This document shows, in pieces, positions 33,379-42,789 of a stretch of DNA of 43,566 nucleotides. The stretch comes from an uncultured Eubacteriales bacterium (lineage in GTDB: Bacteria > Bacillota > Clostridia > Oscillospirales > CAG-272). Numbering within the stretch: position 1 is the stretch's first letter; each line of letters begins with the position of its first letter. Location: assembly GCA_902491535.1 (NCBI GenBank), contig CABUHS010000023.1:1-43566 (forward strand), written 5' to 3'. The notes beneath the pieces were generated by a model. The model did no database searches, had not been told where the DNA came from, and was given only the letters and a program-made list of their open reading frames with translations. Position numbers and translations under genes: made by a program.

Positions 33379-34893
33379 ATGCTTAATGATAAAAATACGC
33401 CTTATAACGGCTTTAATGAAAATGCAGATTCTGCTGCAAACGAAAACACAGTATATAACACGGAAAGCAACGAAAATATGTCTGAACAGACCGGTACTTA
33501 TGTAAATACAGAGAACGGTCAGAGTACCGGATTCAGCGGAAGCATGAATCCGCCTCCCGGATATGCCGGAGGAACACCGTGGCAGCAGCCCTATAATGCG
33601 CCTGCGCAGAACGGTCCCGTATGGAATCAAAATGAATATTCATATAAACCCGCCGAGCAATATAACGTATATTCCGGACAGCAAAGCACTGCAAGAGAAA
33701 ATATATATTCGCAGAATAAGGACAAAAAAGAAAAGAAGAAAAAATCAGGCGGAATATCACGTTCAGGTGCAGCGCTTCTTATAGCAGCATGTATTGTAAT
33801 CTCCGGTGCCGCAGGCTTCGGAGGAGCAGTGCTTGCCGGCCGTTCCGGAGTAAGCTCTTCCGATCCTTCTCTTGTTTATAAAGGTATCCCCTCCTCTCAG
33901 AATCTCGGAGATACAAATTATGCAGTATCAAATGTAGTTTCTGCTGTAGCAAACAGTGTTACCGAAATCGTAACCGAAAAGGTAACAACAAATTCCTTCT
34001 TCGGTCAGTACGTTCAGCAGGGAGCAGGAAGCGGCGTTATAATTTCCGCCGACGGATATATCGTAACCTGCGCACATGTAATCGACGGCGCAACAACTAT
34101 AACGGTAAAGCTTGCAGACGGAAAAACATATAATGCACAAAAGATCGGCTCCGATGCTCAGACGGATATCGCTTTAATTAAGATCGAACCTGAAGATGAG
34201 CTTACCGTTGCAACGGTCGGAGATTCCGATAAACTTATCGTCGGAGAACCGGCAATAGCGATCGGAAATCCTCTCGGAGAACTCGGCGGAACAACGACGA
34301 GCGGAATCATCAGCGCACTCGAACGCGAGGTTACGATCGACGGTACAACATACACACTTCTCCAGACCAATGCGGCGATCAACCCAGGAAACTCAGGCGG
34401 CGCACTGTTTAACATAAACGGTGAGCTTATAGGTATCGTAAATGCAAAGGAATCGGGAACCGCTATCGAGGGACTCGGCTTTGCAATACCGATCAACGAT
34501 GCAATAAACGTAGTAGAACAGCTCCGCGAAAACGGATATGTAAAAGGCCGTCCTCAATTCGGCATCAATCTTTATGAGGTATCCGACGAAAACTCACTTC
34601 TGGCGCTCAGAAATTCTGAATACAGCTCACTTTTGAACTATGTAAACAGATATGGAGTATACTTCCTTAATTATGCAGAATCGCAGAGCGGCGATCTTCA
34701 GTTCGGCGACTGTATAATGGTTGTAGACGATGTTGATATAACCAGCACTGCTGATCTCAAATCGGTACTTGCCGAACATAAGATCGGAGATACCCTGACC
34801 ATGACTGTTTCACGCATAAGCGATTTCAAAACCGGACGCAGAAATATGATCAATGTAGAAATCACTTTGGTAGAGTCTACCACAGCTAACTGA
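33379..34893 (+). CDS. htrA: HtrA-like membrane-anchored serine protease
   Basis: 504 aa. An Asn/Tyr/Gly/Pro-rich cytoplasmic region (about 1-115) precedes a basic stretch, one membrane helix (about 130-152) and the extracytoplasmic trypsin-like protease. Catalytic triad: His233 (CAHVIDG), Asp263 (TDIALIKI) and Ser339 (PGNSGGAL). A short, degenerate PDZ-like domain forms the C-terminus. It degrades misfolded exported proteins. ATG 33379 was chosen, with AAAGGA 10-15 nt upstream; ATG 33370 lies too close to that site. The two-component pair behind it recalls the htrA-CssRS link of Bacillus. Confidence 0.93.
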   Translation: MLNDKNTPYNGFNENADSAANENTVYNTESNENMSEQTGTYVNTENGQSTGFSGSMNPPPGYAGGTPWQQPYNAPAQNGPVWNQNEYSYKPAEQYNVYSGQQSTARENIYSQNKDKKEKKKKSGGISRSGAALLIAACIVISGAAGFGGAVLAGRSGVSSSDPSLVYKGIPSSQNLGDTNYAVSNVVSAVANSVTEIVTEKVTTNSFFGQYVQQGAGSGVIISADGYIVTCAHVIDGATTITVKLADGKTYNAQKIGSDAQTDIALIKIEPEDELTVATVGDSDKLIVGEPAIAIGNPLGELGGTTTSGIISALEREVTIDGTTYTLLQTNAAINPGNSGGALFNINGELIGIVNAKESGTAIEGLGFAIPINDAINVVEQLRENGYVKGRPQFGINLYEVSDENSLLALRNSEYSSLLNYVNRYGVYFLNYAESQSGDLQFGDCIMVVDDVDITSTADLKSVLAEHKIGDTLTMTVSRISDFKTGRRNMINVEITLVESTTAN

Positions 34894-34903
34894 TAACAAA
34901 ACC

Positions 34904-34927
34904 AAGGAACGGAGAAATCCGTTCCTT
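34904..34927. terminator. Terminator after the HtrA-like gene
   Basis: AAGGAACGGA 34904-34913 with TCCGTTCCTT 34918-34927, loop GAAA. The T-tract after it is short. Some read-through into the regulator genes is possible. Confidence 0.75.
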
Positions 34928-34975
34928 AATCTGCTGTACCCCTATAAATATTTTTATAACAAAAAGGAGTCAGTT

Positions 34976-35668
34976 ATGTACAGTCTTCTGATCGTCGATG
35001 ACGAAGAAATGATAAGAAAACTTATACGTAAATATGCTGAATTTGAAGGCTACAGTGTAACTGAAGCAGCTGACGGAATGGAGGCTGTTATACTGTGCAG
35101 GGAAAAAAGTTTTGACCTGATCATCATGGATATTATGATGCCGGAGCTTGACGGATTCTCGGCGTGCCGGGAAATACGAAAGAACTCGCAAATTCCGATA
35201 ATCATGCTTTCCGCAAGAGGTGAAGAATACGATAAGATAAACGGGTTCGGACTCGGTATAGACGATTATGTTGTTAAACCCTTTTCTCCCAAGGAACTTA
35301 TGATGCGGGTAAGTGCCGTCCTGCGCAGGATATCGCGCACAGAAGAACAAAAACAGGCTGAAAACAGCAATGAAATATTTGTATTTGAGGATCTGACCGT
35401 TAATTTTACGGCAAGAACAGTACATATAGATAAAACACGTATAGATATGTCTCCCAAGGAATACGATCTTCTTTTTTACATGATCAGAAATAAAAATATA
35501 GCGCTCACAAGAGAAAAGCTGATAACAAATGTATGGGGATATGATTTTTACGGAGACGACCGCACGCTTGACACGCATATTAAGCTGCTGCGCAAATCAC
35601 TCGGAAGATACGCAAATCTCATCGTGACACTGCGGGGGGTCGGATATCGCTTTGAAACGGTTAAATAA
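34976..35668 (+). CDS. OmpR/PhoB-family response regulator
   Basis: 230 aa. Receiver domain with the acidic pair DDEE near residue 8, phospho-acceptor Asp52 (IIMDIMMPELDG) and Lys101 (VVKPFSP). The C-terminal winged helix (about 130-228) ends YDFYGDDRTLDTHIKLLRKS, GVGYRF. It is the output partner of the histidine kinase whose gene overlaps its 3-prime end. AAAGGAGTC lies 8 nt before ATG 34976. The same-strand protease gene just upstream is a probable target, by analogy with secretion-stress systems. Confidence 0.95.
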   Translation: MYSLLIVDDEEMIRKLIRKYAEFEGYSVTEAADGMEAVILCREKSFDLIIMDIMMPELDGFSACREIRKNSQIPIIMLSARGEEYDKINGFGLGIDDYVVKPFSPKELMMRVSAVLRRISRTEEQKQAENSNEIFVFEDLTVNFTARTVHIDKTRIDMSPKEYDLLFYMIRNKNIALTREKLITNVWGYDFYGDDRTLDTHIKLLRKSLGRYANLIVTLRGVGYRFETVK

Positions 35669-37295
35669 GCCTTATAAAATGTCCTCCGACGCCTCCGGGG
35701 CTGATACGGATTCAAAACTGAATACAGATCTGGTAACAAACAGCGAAGAAAAAGTACGGCACGGAAAAATTCGCAAATCAAACGGTAAAAAAGCTTTTGG
35801 TATCCGTTCAAAGCTCTTTATTTGGCTGTCGATATTCACTTTGATAATAATTTTTGTACTCTGGCTTTGCCAGGTCGTATTCCTCGACACCATATATAAG
35901 GGAATAAAGGTAAACGAGATACGTCACGCTGCAAAAGCGATCGAATCTGCACTCGGAAATGAAAATTTTGAAAGTACCGCCGAGAATATCGCAACAAAAA
36001 ACGACATATGCATGATCGTGCTTCAGATGGTAAGCGATGACCGTGCGCTTCAGCTTTGTTCAGTCGAATCACAGTCAAGCTGTCTTATACACAATGCTGA
36101 AAAAAGCAGCATTTTCGTATTTTACAACACAGCTGTGCAAAACGGCGGTTCTTCTGTCCAAAGGTTCAGATACAGCACCGAGCGGCGCGTTTATGTAAGC
36201 AGCGAAAGCGAATATTACGATTCGCTCTCTGCGGAAAATGAAAGTATAATATATTCTGTCGTAGTTACAGACAGTTCAGATCTGCCTGTGCTTATCCTTT
36301 TGAACGCGGTCATTTCGCCCGTTACAGCTACAGTCAATACTTTGAATAAAATGCTTATAGCTATATCTGCCGCACTGCTGTTTTTCGCTCTGATAATGGC
36401 AGTTATAATCTCAAGAAGAATTTCAAAACCTATTGTTTCTCTTACCGACGACGCAAAAAAGCTTGCCGGAGGCGATTATAACGTAAAATTTTCAGCATCT
36501 GATTTCAGAGAGATCGGTGAACTCGCAAGTGCGCTTGACTATGCTAAGCATGAGCTTTCAAAAGTCGACGCGCTCCGCCGCGATCTGATCGCTAATATCT
36601 CTCACGATCTCCGAACACCGCTCACTATGATATCCGGATACGCAGAAGTAATGCGCGATCTTCCTGGGGAGAACACCGCCGAAAACCTTCAGGTCATAAT
36701 TGATGAATCAAACCGCCTGACTACGCTTGTAAACGATGTACTTGATATATCCAAACTCGAATCCGGAGTCCGGACCGTTTCGCCGTCCGAATTCTCTCTC
36801 ACCGATGCAATATGCTCTGCTATCAAAAGCTATAATAAGCTTACAGAGCGCGGTAACTATAAGATAATATTCCGCCCTGAATATAATATAACCGTTAACA
36901 CCGACAAAACAATACTTATGCAGGTATTCTATAACCTACTCGGAAACGCAGTGACATATACAGGAGATGACAAAACGGTTTACGTATCGCAAAGCATAGA
37001 TTCCGAAACCCGAAATGTAAGGATCACCGTAACAGACACAGGCGACGGAATCGCTCCCGAAAAGCTTCCTCTTATATGGGACCGCTACTATAAGGTAGAT
37101 AAGATTCACAGGCGTGCGTCTGTGGGTACCGGACTCGGACTTTCTATCGTAAGAGGTTCAATGGAGCTTCTCGGCGGAGGCTACGGTGTCAAGTCAACAC
37201 CGGGAGCAGGAAGTGATTTCTGGTTCGAGCTGCCATATACCAAGCTCTCAGAATACGAATACCTGCAAAAAACAGATGAATATACAGATAACTGA
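35652..37295 (+). CDS. Sensor histidine kinase
   Basis: 547 aa from TTG 35652. The N-terminal 50 residues are cytoplasmic and charged, then come membrane helix 1 (55-78), an extracytoplasmic sensor of about 145 residues with no recognised domain, helix 2 (230-254), HAMP, and HisKA with the phospho-acceptor His318 (NISHDLRTP). The ATPase part has NLLGNAVTYT, DTGDGIAPEKL and GTGLGLSIV. The TTG start overlaps the regulator gene by 17 nt; an ATG at 35679, residue 10, is equally possible. A terminator follows. Confidence 0.93.
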   Translation: MKRLNKPYKMSSDASGADTDSKLNTDLVTNSEEKVRHGKIRKSNGKKAFGIRSKLFIWLSIFTLIIIFVLWLCQVVFLDTIYKGIKVNEIRHAAKAIESALGNENFESTAENIATKNDICMIVLQMVSDDRALQLCSVESQSSCLIHNAEKSSIFVFYNTAVQNGGSSVQRFRYSTERRVYVSSESEYYDSLSAENESIIYSVVVTDSSDLPVLILLNAVISPVTATVNTLNKMLIAISAALLFFALIMAVIISRRISKPIVSLTDDAKKLAGGDYNVKFSASDFREIGELASALDYAKHELSKVDALRRDLIANISHDLRTPLTMISGYAEVMRDLPGENTAENLQVIIDESNRLTTLVNDVLDISKLESGVRTVSPSEFSLTDAICSAIKSYNKLTERGNYKIIFRPEYNITVNTDKTILMQVFYNLLGNAVTYTGDDKTVYVSQSIDSETRNVRITVTDTGDGIAPEKLPLIWDRYYKVDKIHRRASVGTGLGLSIVRGSMELLGGGYGVKSTPGAGSDFWFELPYTKLSEYEYLQKTDEYTDN

Positions 37296-37348
37296 TAATA
37301 TGTTATTCAAAACATAATCTGAAACAGAATAATACACTTTTCTAAAGC

Positions 37349-37387
37349 AAAAGAGGCTTTCCGTTTAACAATCGGAAAACCTCTTTT
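37349..37387. terminator. Bidirectional terminator between kinase and proA
   Basis: AAAAGAGGCTTTCCG 37349-37363 pairs with CGGAAAACCTCTTTT 37373-37387, one mismatch, with A- and T-rich ends suited to both converging genes. Confidence 0.85.
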
Positions 37388-37405
37388 ATATTTATATATT
37401 AATCC

Positions 37406-38659
37406 TTATCTTATCTGACCGTCTCCGTCAATAAGATATTTGACTGTAGTAAGCTCAGTAAGTCCCATAGGTCCGCGTGCATGAAGCTTCTGTGTTGAAA
37501 TACCTATCTCCGCTCCGAAGCCGAATTCGCCGCCGTCGGTAAAACGAGTCGAAGCATTTACATACACCGCAGCCGAATTAACACGGCGTTTAAATAATTC
37601 AGCATCGGTAAGAGAGCGGGTGATTATCGCTTCGCTATGTCCTGTGCTGTATTTTGCAATATGCTCGATTGCCTCCTGCGTACTTCCTACAACATGAATT
37701 GCAAGAATATAATCGTCATACTCGGTCTCATAATCCTCTTCTGTTGCATCGCGGTCGCACTTTATAATGCTGCGGCATTCCGCGTCTCCGCGAAGCTCAA
37801 CATGAAACGGTGCTGCTGCTTCCGCAAAACGGGGAAGAAATTCCTTGGCAGCATCACGGTGAACAAGAAGCGTCTCGATAGCATTGCATACAGAAGGACG
37901 TGAGGTCTTGGCGTTAACGGCAATGTTGACAGCCATGTCGATATCTGCGCTCGCATCAACATAAAGGTGGCAGTTTCCTGCGCCTGTTTCAATAACAGGA
38001 ATGCGCGCATTTTCCACAACGCTGCGGATAAGTCCTTTTCCTCCGCGCGGAATAAGTGCATCTATATATCCGCGCATGCACAAAAGCTCATTTGTTCCTT
38101 CTCTTGAGGTATCGTCAACAAGCTGAACGGCATCACCGCAAATTCCTGCGCTTTCAATAGCTTCGCGCATAAGCTTTACAAGTATACGGTTAGTATTTAT
38201 CGCCTCTTTACCGCCGCGAAGAACTACTGCATTTCCGGTTTTAAGACAGAGCGCCGCTGCATCTACCGTTACATTCGGACGGGCCTCATATATAATCGCT
38301 ATAACACCGAGCGGAACACGGACACGCGATATCTCAAGTCCGTTAGGTCTGTTCCAGCGATCTCCCGTTCCTATCGGGTCGGCAAGTCCGCACAGTTCAT
38401 CCAAAGCTGACGCGATACCGTTGATGCGGTCTCCGTCAAGCATAAGTCGGTCAACCATAGCCGGTCTTACGCCGTTCTGTTCAGCGCTTCCGATATCAAG
38501 CTTATTTGCACTTATAATTTCCTCTTTATTTTTTATGAGAATATCGGCTATTGCACGAAGCGCATTGTTCTTTTTCATTCCGGACGCATCCGCAATAGAA
38601 TATGAAGCCGCTCTGGCAGCTTTGCAAAGACCGAGAATATATTCATGCATATCTTTCAT
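37406..38659 (-). CDS. proA: Gamma-glutamyl phosphate reductase
   Basis: 417 aa, full length. It reduces gamma-glutamyl phosphate to glutamate semialdehyde in proline synthesis. Landmarks: IYEARPNVTVDAAALCLKTG, NAVVLRGGKEA, GAGNCHLYVD, and the catalytic cysteine Cys258 (SRPSVCNAIETLLV). The closing TDGGEFGFGAEIGISTQKLH is typical. proB, which usually precedes it, is not in the window. GGGAGG precedes ATG 38659. Confidence 0.96.
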   Translation of the reverse strand: MKDMHEYILGLCKAARAASYSIADASGMKKNNALRAIADILIKNKEEIISANKLDIGSAEQNGVRPAMVDRLMLDGDRINGIASALDELCGLADPIGTGDRWNRPNGLEISRVRVPLGVIAIIYEARPNVTVDAAALCLKTGNAVVLRGGKEAINTNRILVKLMREAIESAGICGDAVQLVDDTSREGTNELLCMRGYIDALIPRGGKGLIRSVVENARIPVIETGAGNCHLYVDASADIDMAVNIAVNAKTSRPSVCNAIETLLVHRDAAKEFLPRFAEAAAPFHVELRGDAECRSIIKCDRDATEEDYETEYDDYILAIHVVGSTQEAIEHIAKYSTGHSEAIITRSLTDAELFKRRVNSAAVYVNASTRFTDGGEFGFGAEIGISTQKLHARGPMGLTELTTVKYLIDGDGQIR

Positions 38660-38722
38660 TTTAAATTTCCTCCCGTATAATTTATTAAACCGTGAATATA
38701 TGTATAACCTAAACCGATCTAT

Positions 38723-38793
38723 GAAAAAGCAGCCGAAAAATCCCGTATGTAAACTTTACGTACAACATATATCGGATCCTTCAGCCGCTTTCA
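38723..38793 (-). terminator. Terminator of the aminotransferase gene
   Basis: On the minus strand, GAAAGCGGCTG...CGGCTGCTTTTTC arms enclose further GGATCC/GGATTT-like and GTACGTAAA/TTTACATAC pairings. The T-run at the end falls at 38728-38723. It lies just past the stop at 38807. Confidence 0.6.
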
Positions 38794-38806
38794 TATATCA
38801 AATATT

Positions 38807-40084
38807 TTATTTTACACCGAGTTTTTCAAGCGCGGCAAGCCTTACACAGAGACAGAGTACAGTTGATGCTGTTTTCATTTCGTCAGCTGTGGGATAAGTA
38901 GGAGCTATACGCAGATTGCGTTCGCGCGGATCGCGTCCGTAAGGGAATGTAGCTCCGGCATTTGTAAGCGTAACACCTGCTTCTGCAGCAAGCTCATAGA
39001 CGCGCTTTGCACATCCGTCGAGAACATTAAGACTCAGGAAATATCCGCCGATAGGCTTTGTCCACTCGGCAACATCGTAAGGAGAAAGCATCTTATCAAA
39101 GGTGCTGAGTACTGCATCAAACTTGGGCTTTATAATAGCTGCATGCTTTTTCATATGCGCCATAAGTCCGTCAACAGAACCGAAGAATTTAACGTGTCTC
39201 ATCATATTGAGCTTATCGTAACCGATCGTCTGAATAGCCATCTTGCTCTTTGTATGTGCAATATTCGCATCCGACGCGGCCATTACAGCAACGCCCGAAC
39301 CGGGGAAGCTGATCTTTGAGGTAGACATAAATGTCAGTACGATATCTTCATTACCGCATTTCTTTGCTTCATCAAAGATATTAAGTACCTTTTCGTCATC
39401 ATCGCTGAAGGAATGGATGATGTATGCATTATCCCAGAAAATACGGAAGTCCGGAGCCGCAGGCTTAAGCGCTGCAAAGCGGCGAACAGTTTCATCAGAA
39501 TATGTGATGCCTTCAGGATTTGAATATTTCGGAACGCACCAGATACCCTTTACAGAGCTATCCTTTACAAGCTCCTCTACCTGATCCATATCAGGACCGG
39601 TCGGAGTCATATCAACATTGATCATCTCAATGCCGAAGCCTTCGCATATGCTGAAGTGACGGTCATATCCCGGTACAGGACACAGGAATTTGACATGCTC
39701 CTCATGGCTCCACGGTTTTTCAACACCTGCCGCTCCGAACAGCATAAGGCGCGCCATTTCATCGTACATAATATTAAGTGATGAGTTTCCGGCTACTATG
39801 ATATTTTTTGAGGGAATACCGAGTATTTCAGAAAAGATCTGCTTAGCCTCCGGAATACCGTCAAGTACGCCATAGTTACGGCAATCAAATCCGTTTTCTG
39901 TAAAGCAATCGGACGGTTCACTTATAACTCCGAGCATGCCCTGTGAAAGTTCGAGCTGCTGCGCACTCGGTTTTCCTCTCGACATGTCAAGCTTAAGTCC
40001 TTTTGCCTTGTATTCCTCAAATTCTTTAAGCAGAGAGGCATATTCCTCAGCTCTCTGCGCTCCGGTCATCTCACTGTATGTCAT
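38807..40084 (-). CDS. PLP-dependent class I aminotransferase (aspartate type)
   Basis: 425 aa. The PLP lysine is Lys257 in STSKISFPGSG. Further landmarks: GNSSLNIMYD, VPKYSNPEG (184-192), the Asp218-Asn pair in FWDNAYIIH, and the C-terminal LNVLDG and LRIAPTYP. The whole pattern matches the aspartate aminotransferase group first described from Corynebacterium AspT (Pfam family PF12897) rather than the common AspC or AspB lines. Aspartate/2-oxoglutarate exchange is the best guess. It stands beside asnS, both on the minus strand, so aspartate and asparagine use is a possible theme. Confidence 0.9.
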   Translation of the reverse strand: MTYSEMTGAQRAEEYASLLKEFEEYKAKGLKLDMSRGKPSAQQLELSQGMLGVISEPSDCFTENGFDCRNYGVLDGIPEAKQIFSEILGIPSKNIIVAGNSSLNIMYDEMARLMLFGAAGVEKPWSHEEHVKFLCPVPGYDRHFSICEGFGIEMINVDMTPTGPDMDQVEELVKDSSVKGIWCVPKYSNPEGITYSDETVRRFAALKPAAPDFRIFWDNAYIIHSFSDDDEKVLNIFDEAKKCGNEDIVLTFMSTSKISFPGSGVAVMAASDANIAHTKSKMAIQTIGYDKLNMMRHVKFFGSVDGLMAHMKKHAAIIKPKFDAVLSTFDKMLSPYDVAEWTKPIGGYFLSLNVLDGCAKRVYELAAEAGVTLTNAGATFPYGRDPRERNLRIAPTYPTADEMKTASTVLCLCVRLAALEKLGVK

Positions 40085-40115
40085 CTTTATGACAGTCCTT
40101 TCTTTACTTGCTTTC

Positions 40116-40150
40116 CAGTCTCACTGCGGATAATTTTTTCCGCAGACTGT
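40116..40150 (-). promoter_or_regulatory. Hairpin in the aminotransferase leader
   Basis: CTGCGGA and TCCGCAG, flanked by CAGT/ACTG, pair around a T-rich loop, about 35 nt upstream of ATG 40084 on the transcribed strand. It could be a leader hairpin or the end of the asnS transcript. Confidence 0.45.
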
Positions 40151-40161
40151 TTCAAAATATA

Positions 40162-40182
40162 CGCCGCAGCAATGCTGCGGCG
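40162..40182 (-). terminator. Terminator of asnS
   Basis: CGCCGCAGC 40162-40170 and GCTGCGGCG 40174-40182 form a 9-bp GC stem with a 3-nt loop, 23 nt past the asnS stop. A T-rich stretch (TATATTTTG) follows on the minus strand. Confidence 0.75.
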
Positions 40183-40204
40183 GTCGTTTTTAATTCAGAT
40201 CCGA

Positions 40205-41599
40205 TCAGAATTCCGCATTTCCTGTTGTACGCGGGTATGCTTCAACATCGCGTATATTTCCTATTCCCGTTACATACATTATCAGGCGCTCAAAGCCGAG
40301 TCCGAATCCTGCGTGTTTTGTTCCTCCGTACTTACGGAGTTCAAGATACCACCAGTAATCCTCTTTTTTAAGCCCGAACTTTTCAAGAGCAGCTTCAAGA
40401 TAATCAAGACGTTCCTCGCGCTGCGATCCTCCGATAAGCTCTCCGACTCCGGGAACAAGAAGATCCATCGCGGCAACCGTTTTGCCGTCATCATTCAGGC
40501 GCATATAGAACGCTTTGATATCACGCGGCCAGTCTGTAACAAAAACAGGCTTTCCGAACACCTTCTCTGTAAGATAACGCTCATGCTCTGTCTGAAGATC
40601 CATGCCGTAGTCAACGGGATATTCAAATTTTTCTCCGCATTTCTTCAGAAGTTCAACCGCTTCTGTGTAAGTAATACGTCCGAAATCATTGTTTACTATA
40701 TTTTCAAGGCGTCCGAGCAGAGTCGTATCAATACGCTGATTAAAAAATTCAAGCTCAGACCGGCAATGCTCAAGCAGATATTTGATAATATACTTAAGCA
40801 TATCCTCTGCAAGCGACATATCGTCAGCAAGATCTGCAAACGCGATCTCAGGCTCCATCATCCAGAATTCAGCCGCATGACGTGGTGTATTTGAATTTTC
40901 GGCACGGAAGGTCGGTCCGAATGTATAGACATTCGAATATGCCATAGCATATGTCTCTGCGCTGAGCTGTCCGGAAACGGTGAGATTTGCCGAACGTCCG
41001 AAAAAGTCCTTGCTGTAATCTACAGAGCCGTCCTCAAGACGCGGCGGATTTTCCATATCAAGCGTTGTGATACGGAACATCTCTCCGGCGCCCTCGCAGT
41101 CGCTTGTCGTTATTATAGGAGTATGCACATACACGAATCCGCGTTCATGGAAAAAGCTATGAATTGCAAATGCTGCCTCTGAACGAACACGGAACACAGC
41201 GTTGAATGTATTCGAGCGGGGACGAAGATGCGCTATAGTACGCAGAAATTCCATAGAATGACGCTTATTCTGCAGAGGATAATCAGGAGTTGAAGTACCC
41301 TCTACCCTCATTTCGGTTGCTTTCAGCTCAAACGGCTGCTTTGCATCCGGAGTAAGCGTAAATATTCCTTCCGCAACGAACGAAGCACCTATATTCTGCC
41401 CGGCGATCTCCGTATAATTTGCCATTTTATCAGCTTCTATAACGACCTGAAGACATTCAAAACAGCTTCCGTCATTAAGTGAAACAAATCCGAAGGCATT
41501 ACTTGCGCGAAGCGAGCGACACCAACCCGCAACGGTTATCTTGCTGCCGTCATATTTTTCCGGCGATACGCAAAGCTCTTTAATAGTGATTCTTTCCAT
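40205..41599 (-). CDS. asnS: Asparaginyl-tRNA synthetase
   Basis: 464 aa, full length. N-terminal OB-fold anticodon domain (about 15-100; GSKITVAGWCRSLRASNAFG), then the class II core: motif 2 FRAENSNTPRHAAEFWMMEPE region and motif 3 GFGLGFERLIMYVTG near the C-terminus. It charges tRNA-Asn directly. AAAGGA stands upstream of ATG 41599. Confidence 0.97.
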   Translation of the reverse strand: MERITIKELCVSPEKYDGSKITVAGWCRSLRASNAFGFVSLNDGSCFECLQVVIEADKMANYTEIAGQNIGASFVAEGIFTLTPDAKQPFELKATEMRVEGTSTPDYPLQNKRHSMEFLRTIAHLRPRSNTFNAVFRVRSEAAFAIHSFFHERGFVYVHTPIITTSDCEGAGEMFRITTLDMENPPRLEDGSVDYSKDFFGRSANLTVSGQLSAETYAMAYSNVYTFGPTFRAENSNTPRHAAEFWMMEPEIAFADLADDMSLAEDMLKYIIKYLLEHCRSELEFFNQRIDTTLLGRLENIVNNDFGRITYTEAVELLKKCGEKFEYPVDYGMDLQTEHERYLTEKVFGKPVFVTDWPRDIKAFYMRLNDDGKTVAAMDLLVPGVGELIGGSQREERLDYLEAALEKFGLKKEDYWWYLELRKYGGTKHAGFGLGFERLIMYVTGIGNIRDVEAYPRTTGNAEF

Positions 41600-41685
41600 T
41601 TCAGCTATGATCCTTTCTTATATTTTACGACTGTATATTTAATCGGTATATATCACATTAACCCGTAAATACACAATATGCAATT

Positions 41686-41714
41686 AGTATATCATAAATT
41701 ATTCGGATATGCAA
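41686..41714 (-). promoter_or_regulatory. Extended -10 promoter of asnS
   Basis: On the minus strand: TTGCAT (41714-41709), 17-nt spacer ending TGA, TATACT (41691-41686). Leader of about 80 nt. Confidence 0.65.
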
Positions 41715-41866
41715 TAAAAAACGCAAAAAAACTATGAATAATCCGAGAATTTCGCAGCTTTTTTTACGCCTGCCTTCATTTTTCCTGATTTTTCTTTTTA
41801 TTATATTACCGTTTTATCTATTTATACTGTTTTGATTTATGATACAAAATAAAAAACCTAAAAGGC

Positions 41867-41895
41867 TTTACAAAATTTTCATGTTATGATATACT
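41867..41895 (+). promoter_or_regulatory. Extended -10 promoter of the esterase gene
   Basis: TTTACA 41867-41872, 17-nt spacer ending in TGA, TATACT 41890-41895. Start near 41902, leader about 40 nt. Confidence 0.8.
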
Positions 41896-41942
41896 TTGAA
41901 TAAAAATAAACCAGTTTATACAGTATATGAAAGGAAAAGATC

Positions 41943-42734
41943 ATGGAATATAAGCTTTGGGAAAATAATGTTCCGGAATTTGATGCAAGCATAGATCAGC
42001 CTGAGCCCTCTCTCACACCTTTTCTCGTATCAAAAGACAAAAATGAAAAAAGAGGATGCATAATTGTCGCTCCCGGAGGAGCATACTCGTGCCGTGCCGA
42101 ACATGAGGGCAAGCCGATAGCCGAGATGATAAATGAAGCAGGAATAAATGCTTTTGTTCTTAACTACCGCGTTGTTCCCTACAGATATCCTGTTCAGCTT
42201 TATGATATAAACAGAGCTGTCCGCTATGTACGTTATCATGCAGATAAGTTCGGAATAGACGGAAACAAAATAGGAATTATGGGATTTTCCGCAGGAGGAC
42301 ACCTCTGCACAATGGGTATCGAGCATTTTGACTACGGCAGAGACGACGGAGACGAGATCGACCGTGTCAGCTCACGCCCCGATGTCGGTGTTCTCTGCTA
42401 TCCTGTTGTTTCATTCCTCTCATATATGAACGAAGGATCACGCACAAATCTTTTCGGAACCGATTTTAATCCTGAACTTGCTCATAAACTCTCCGGAGAG
42501 ATCAATGTCCGCGACGATACACCTCCGGTCTTCATGTGGCATACTTCATACGATACATATGTCCCTGTTGAAAACAGCCTTAACCTCGCGCTTGCACTTC
42601 GCAGAAAGAAGATACCGTTTGAGCTTCACAGTTTTGCACAGGGAGAACACGGACTCGGACTTTCTGAATCCATCCCGTCAACGGCTCAGTGGTGTACACT
42701 GCTCAAAAAATGGCTGCTTGATCAGGGCTTCTGA
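41943..42734 (+). CDS. Alpha/beta-hydrolase esterase (acetyl-xylan-esterase-like)
   Basis: 263 aa, no signal peptide, so cytoplasmic. Oxyanion motif PGGAYSCR, nucleophile Ser117 in GFSAGGH, acid Asp204 (TSYDTYVPVEN) and His236 (GEHGLGL) complete the triad. This is the BD-FAE/carbohydrate-esterase-like type found in gut Firmicutes, where it removes acetyl or related groups from plant-derived oligosaccharides. The exact substrate is not shown. It could act with the GH94 phosphorylase on imported glycans, but the two are 27 kb apart. AAAGGA precedes ATG 41943, and a hairpin follows. Confidence 0.9.
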   Translation: MEYKLWENNVPEFDASIDQPEPSLTPFLVSKDKNEKRGCIIVAPGGAYSCRAEHEGKPIAEMINEAGINAFVLNYRVVPYRYPVQLYDINRAVRYVRYHADKFGIDGNKIGIMGFSAGGHLCTMGIEHFDYGRDDGDEIDRVSSRPDVGVLCYPVVSFLSYMNEGSRTNLFGTDFNPELAHKLSGEINVRDDTPPVFMWHTSYDTYVPVENSLNLALALRRKKIPFELHSFAQGEHGLGLSESIPSTAQWCTLLKKWLLDQGF

Positions 42735-42764
42735 TTAAAAAACGATCTATATTCATATAATAAA

Positions 42765-42786
42765 GCGGCTGACGAAAGTCAGCCGC
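42765..42786. terminator. Hairpin after the esterase gene
   Basis: GCGGCTGAC 42765-42773 and GTCAGCCGC 42778-42786 with a GAAA tetraloop. No clear U-tract; a probable terminator or RNA 3-prime stabiliser. Confidence 0.65.
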
Positions 42787-42789
42787 CTA

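Larger units (their letters stand above)
41600..41942. other. Divergent intergenic region between asnS and esterase
   Basis: 343 nt, no ORF. It holds the two promoters listed at 41686 and 41867, and a T-run (TTTTTTTAC) around 41760. No T-box leader is seen before asnS: the AGGGTGG-type motif is absent. Confidence 0.6.

Noticed and set aside
41600..41942. T-box leader for asnS
   Set aside because: No AGGGTGG-type motif and no terminator/antiterminator pair in the 80-nt leader after the predicted promoter.
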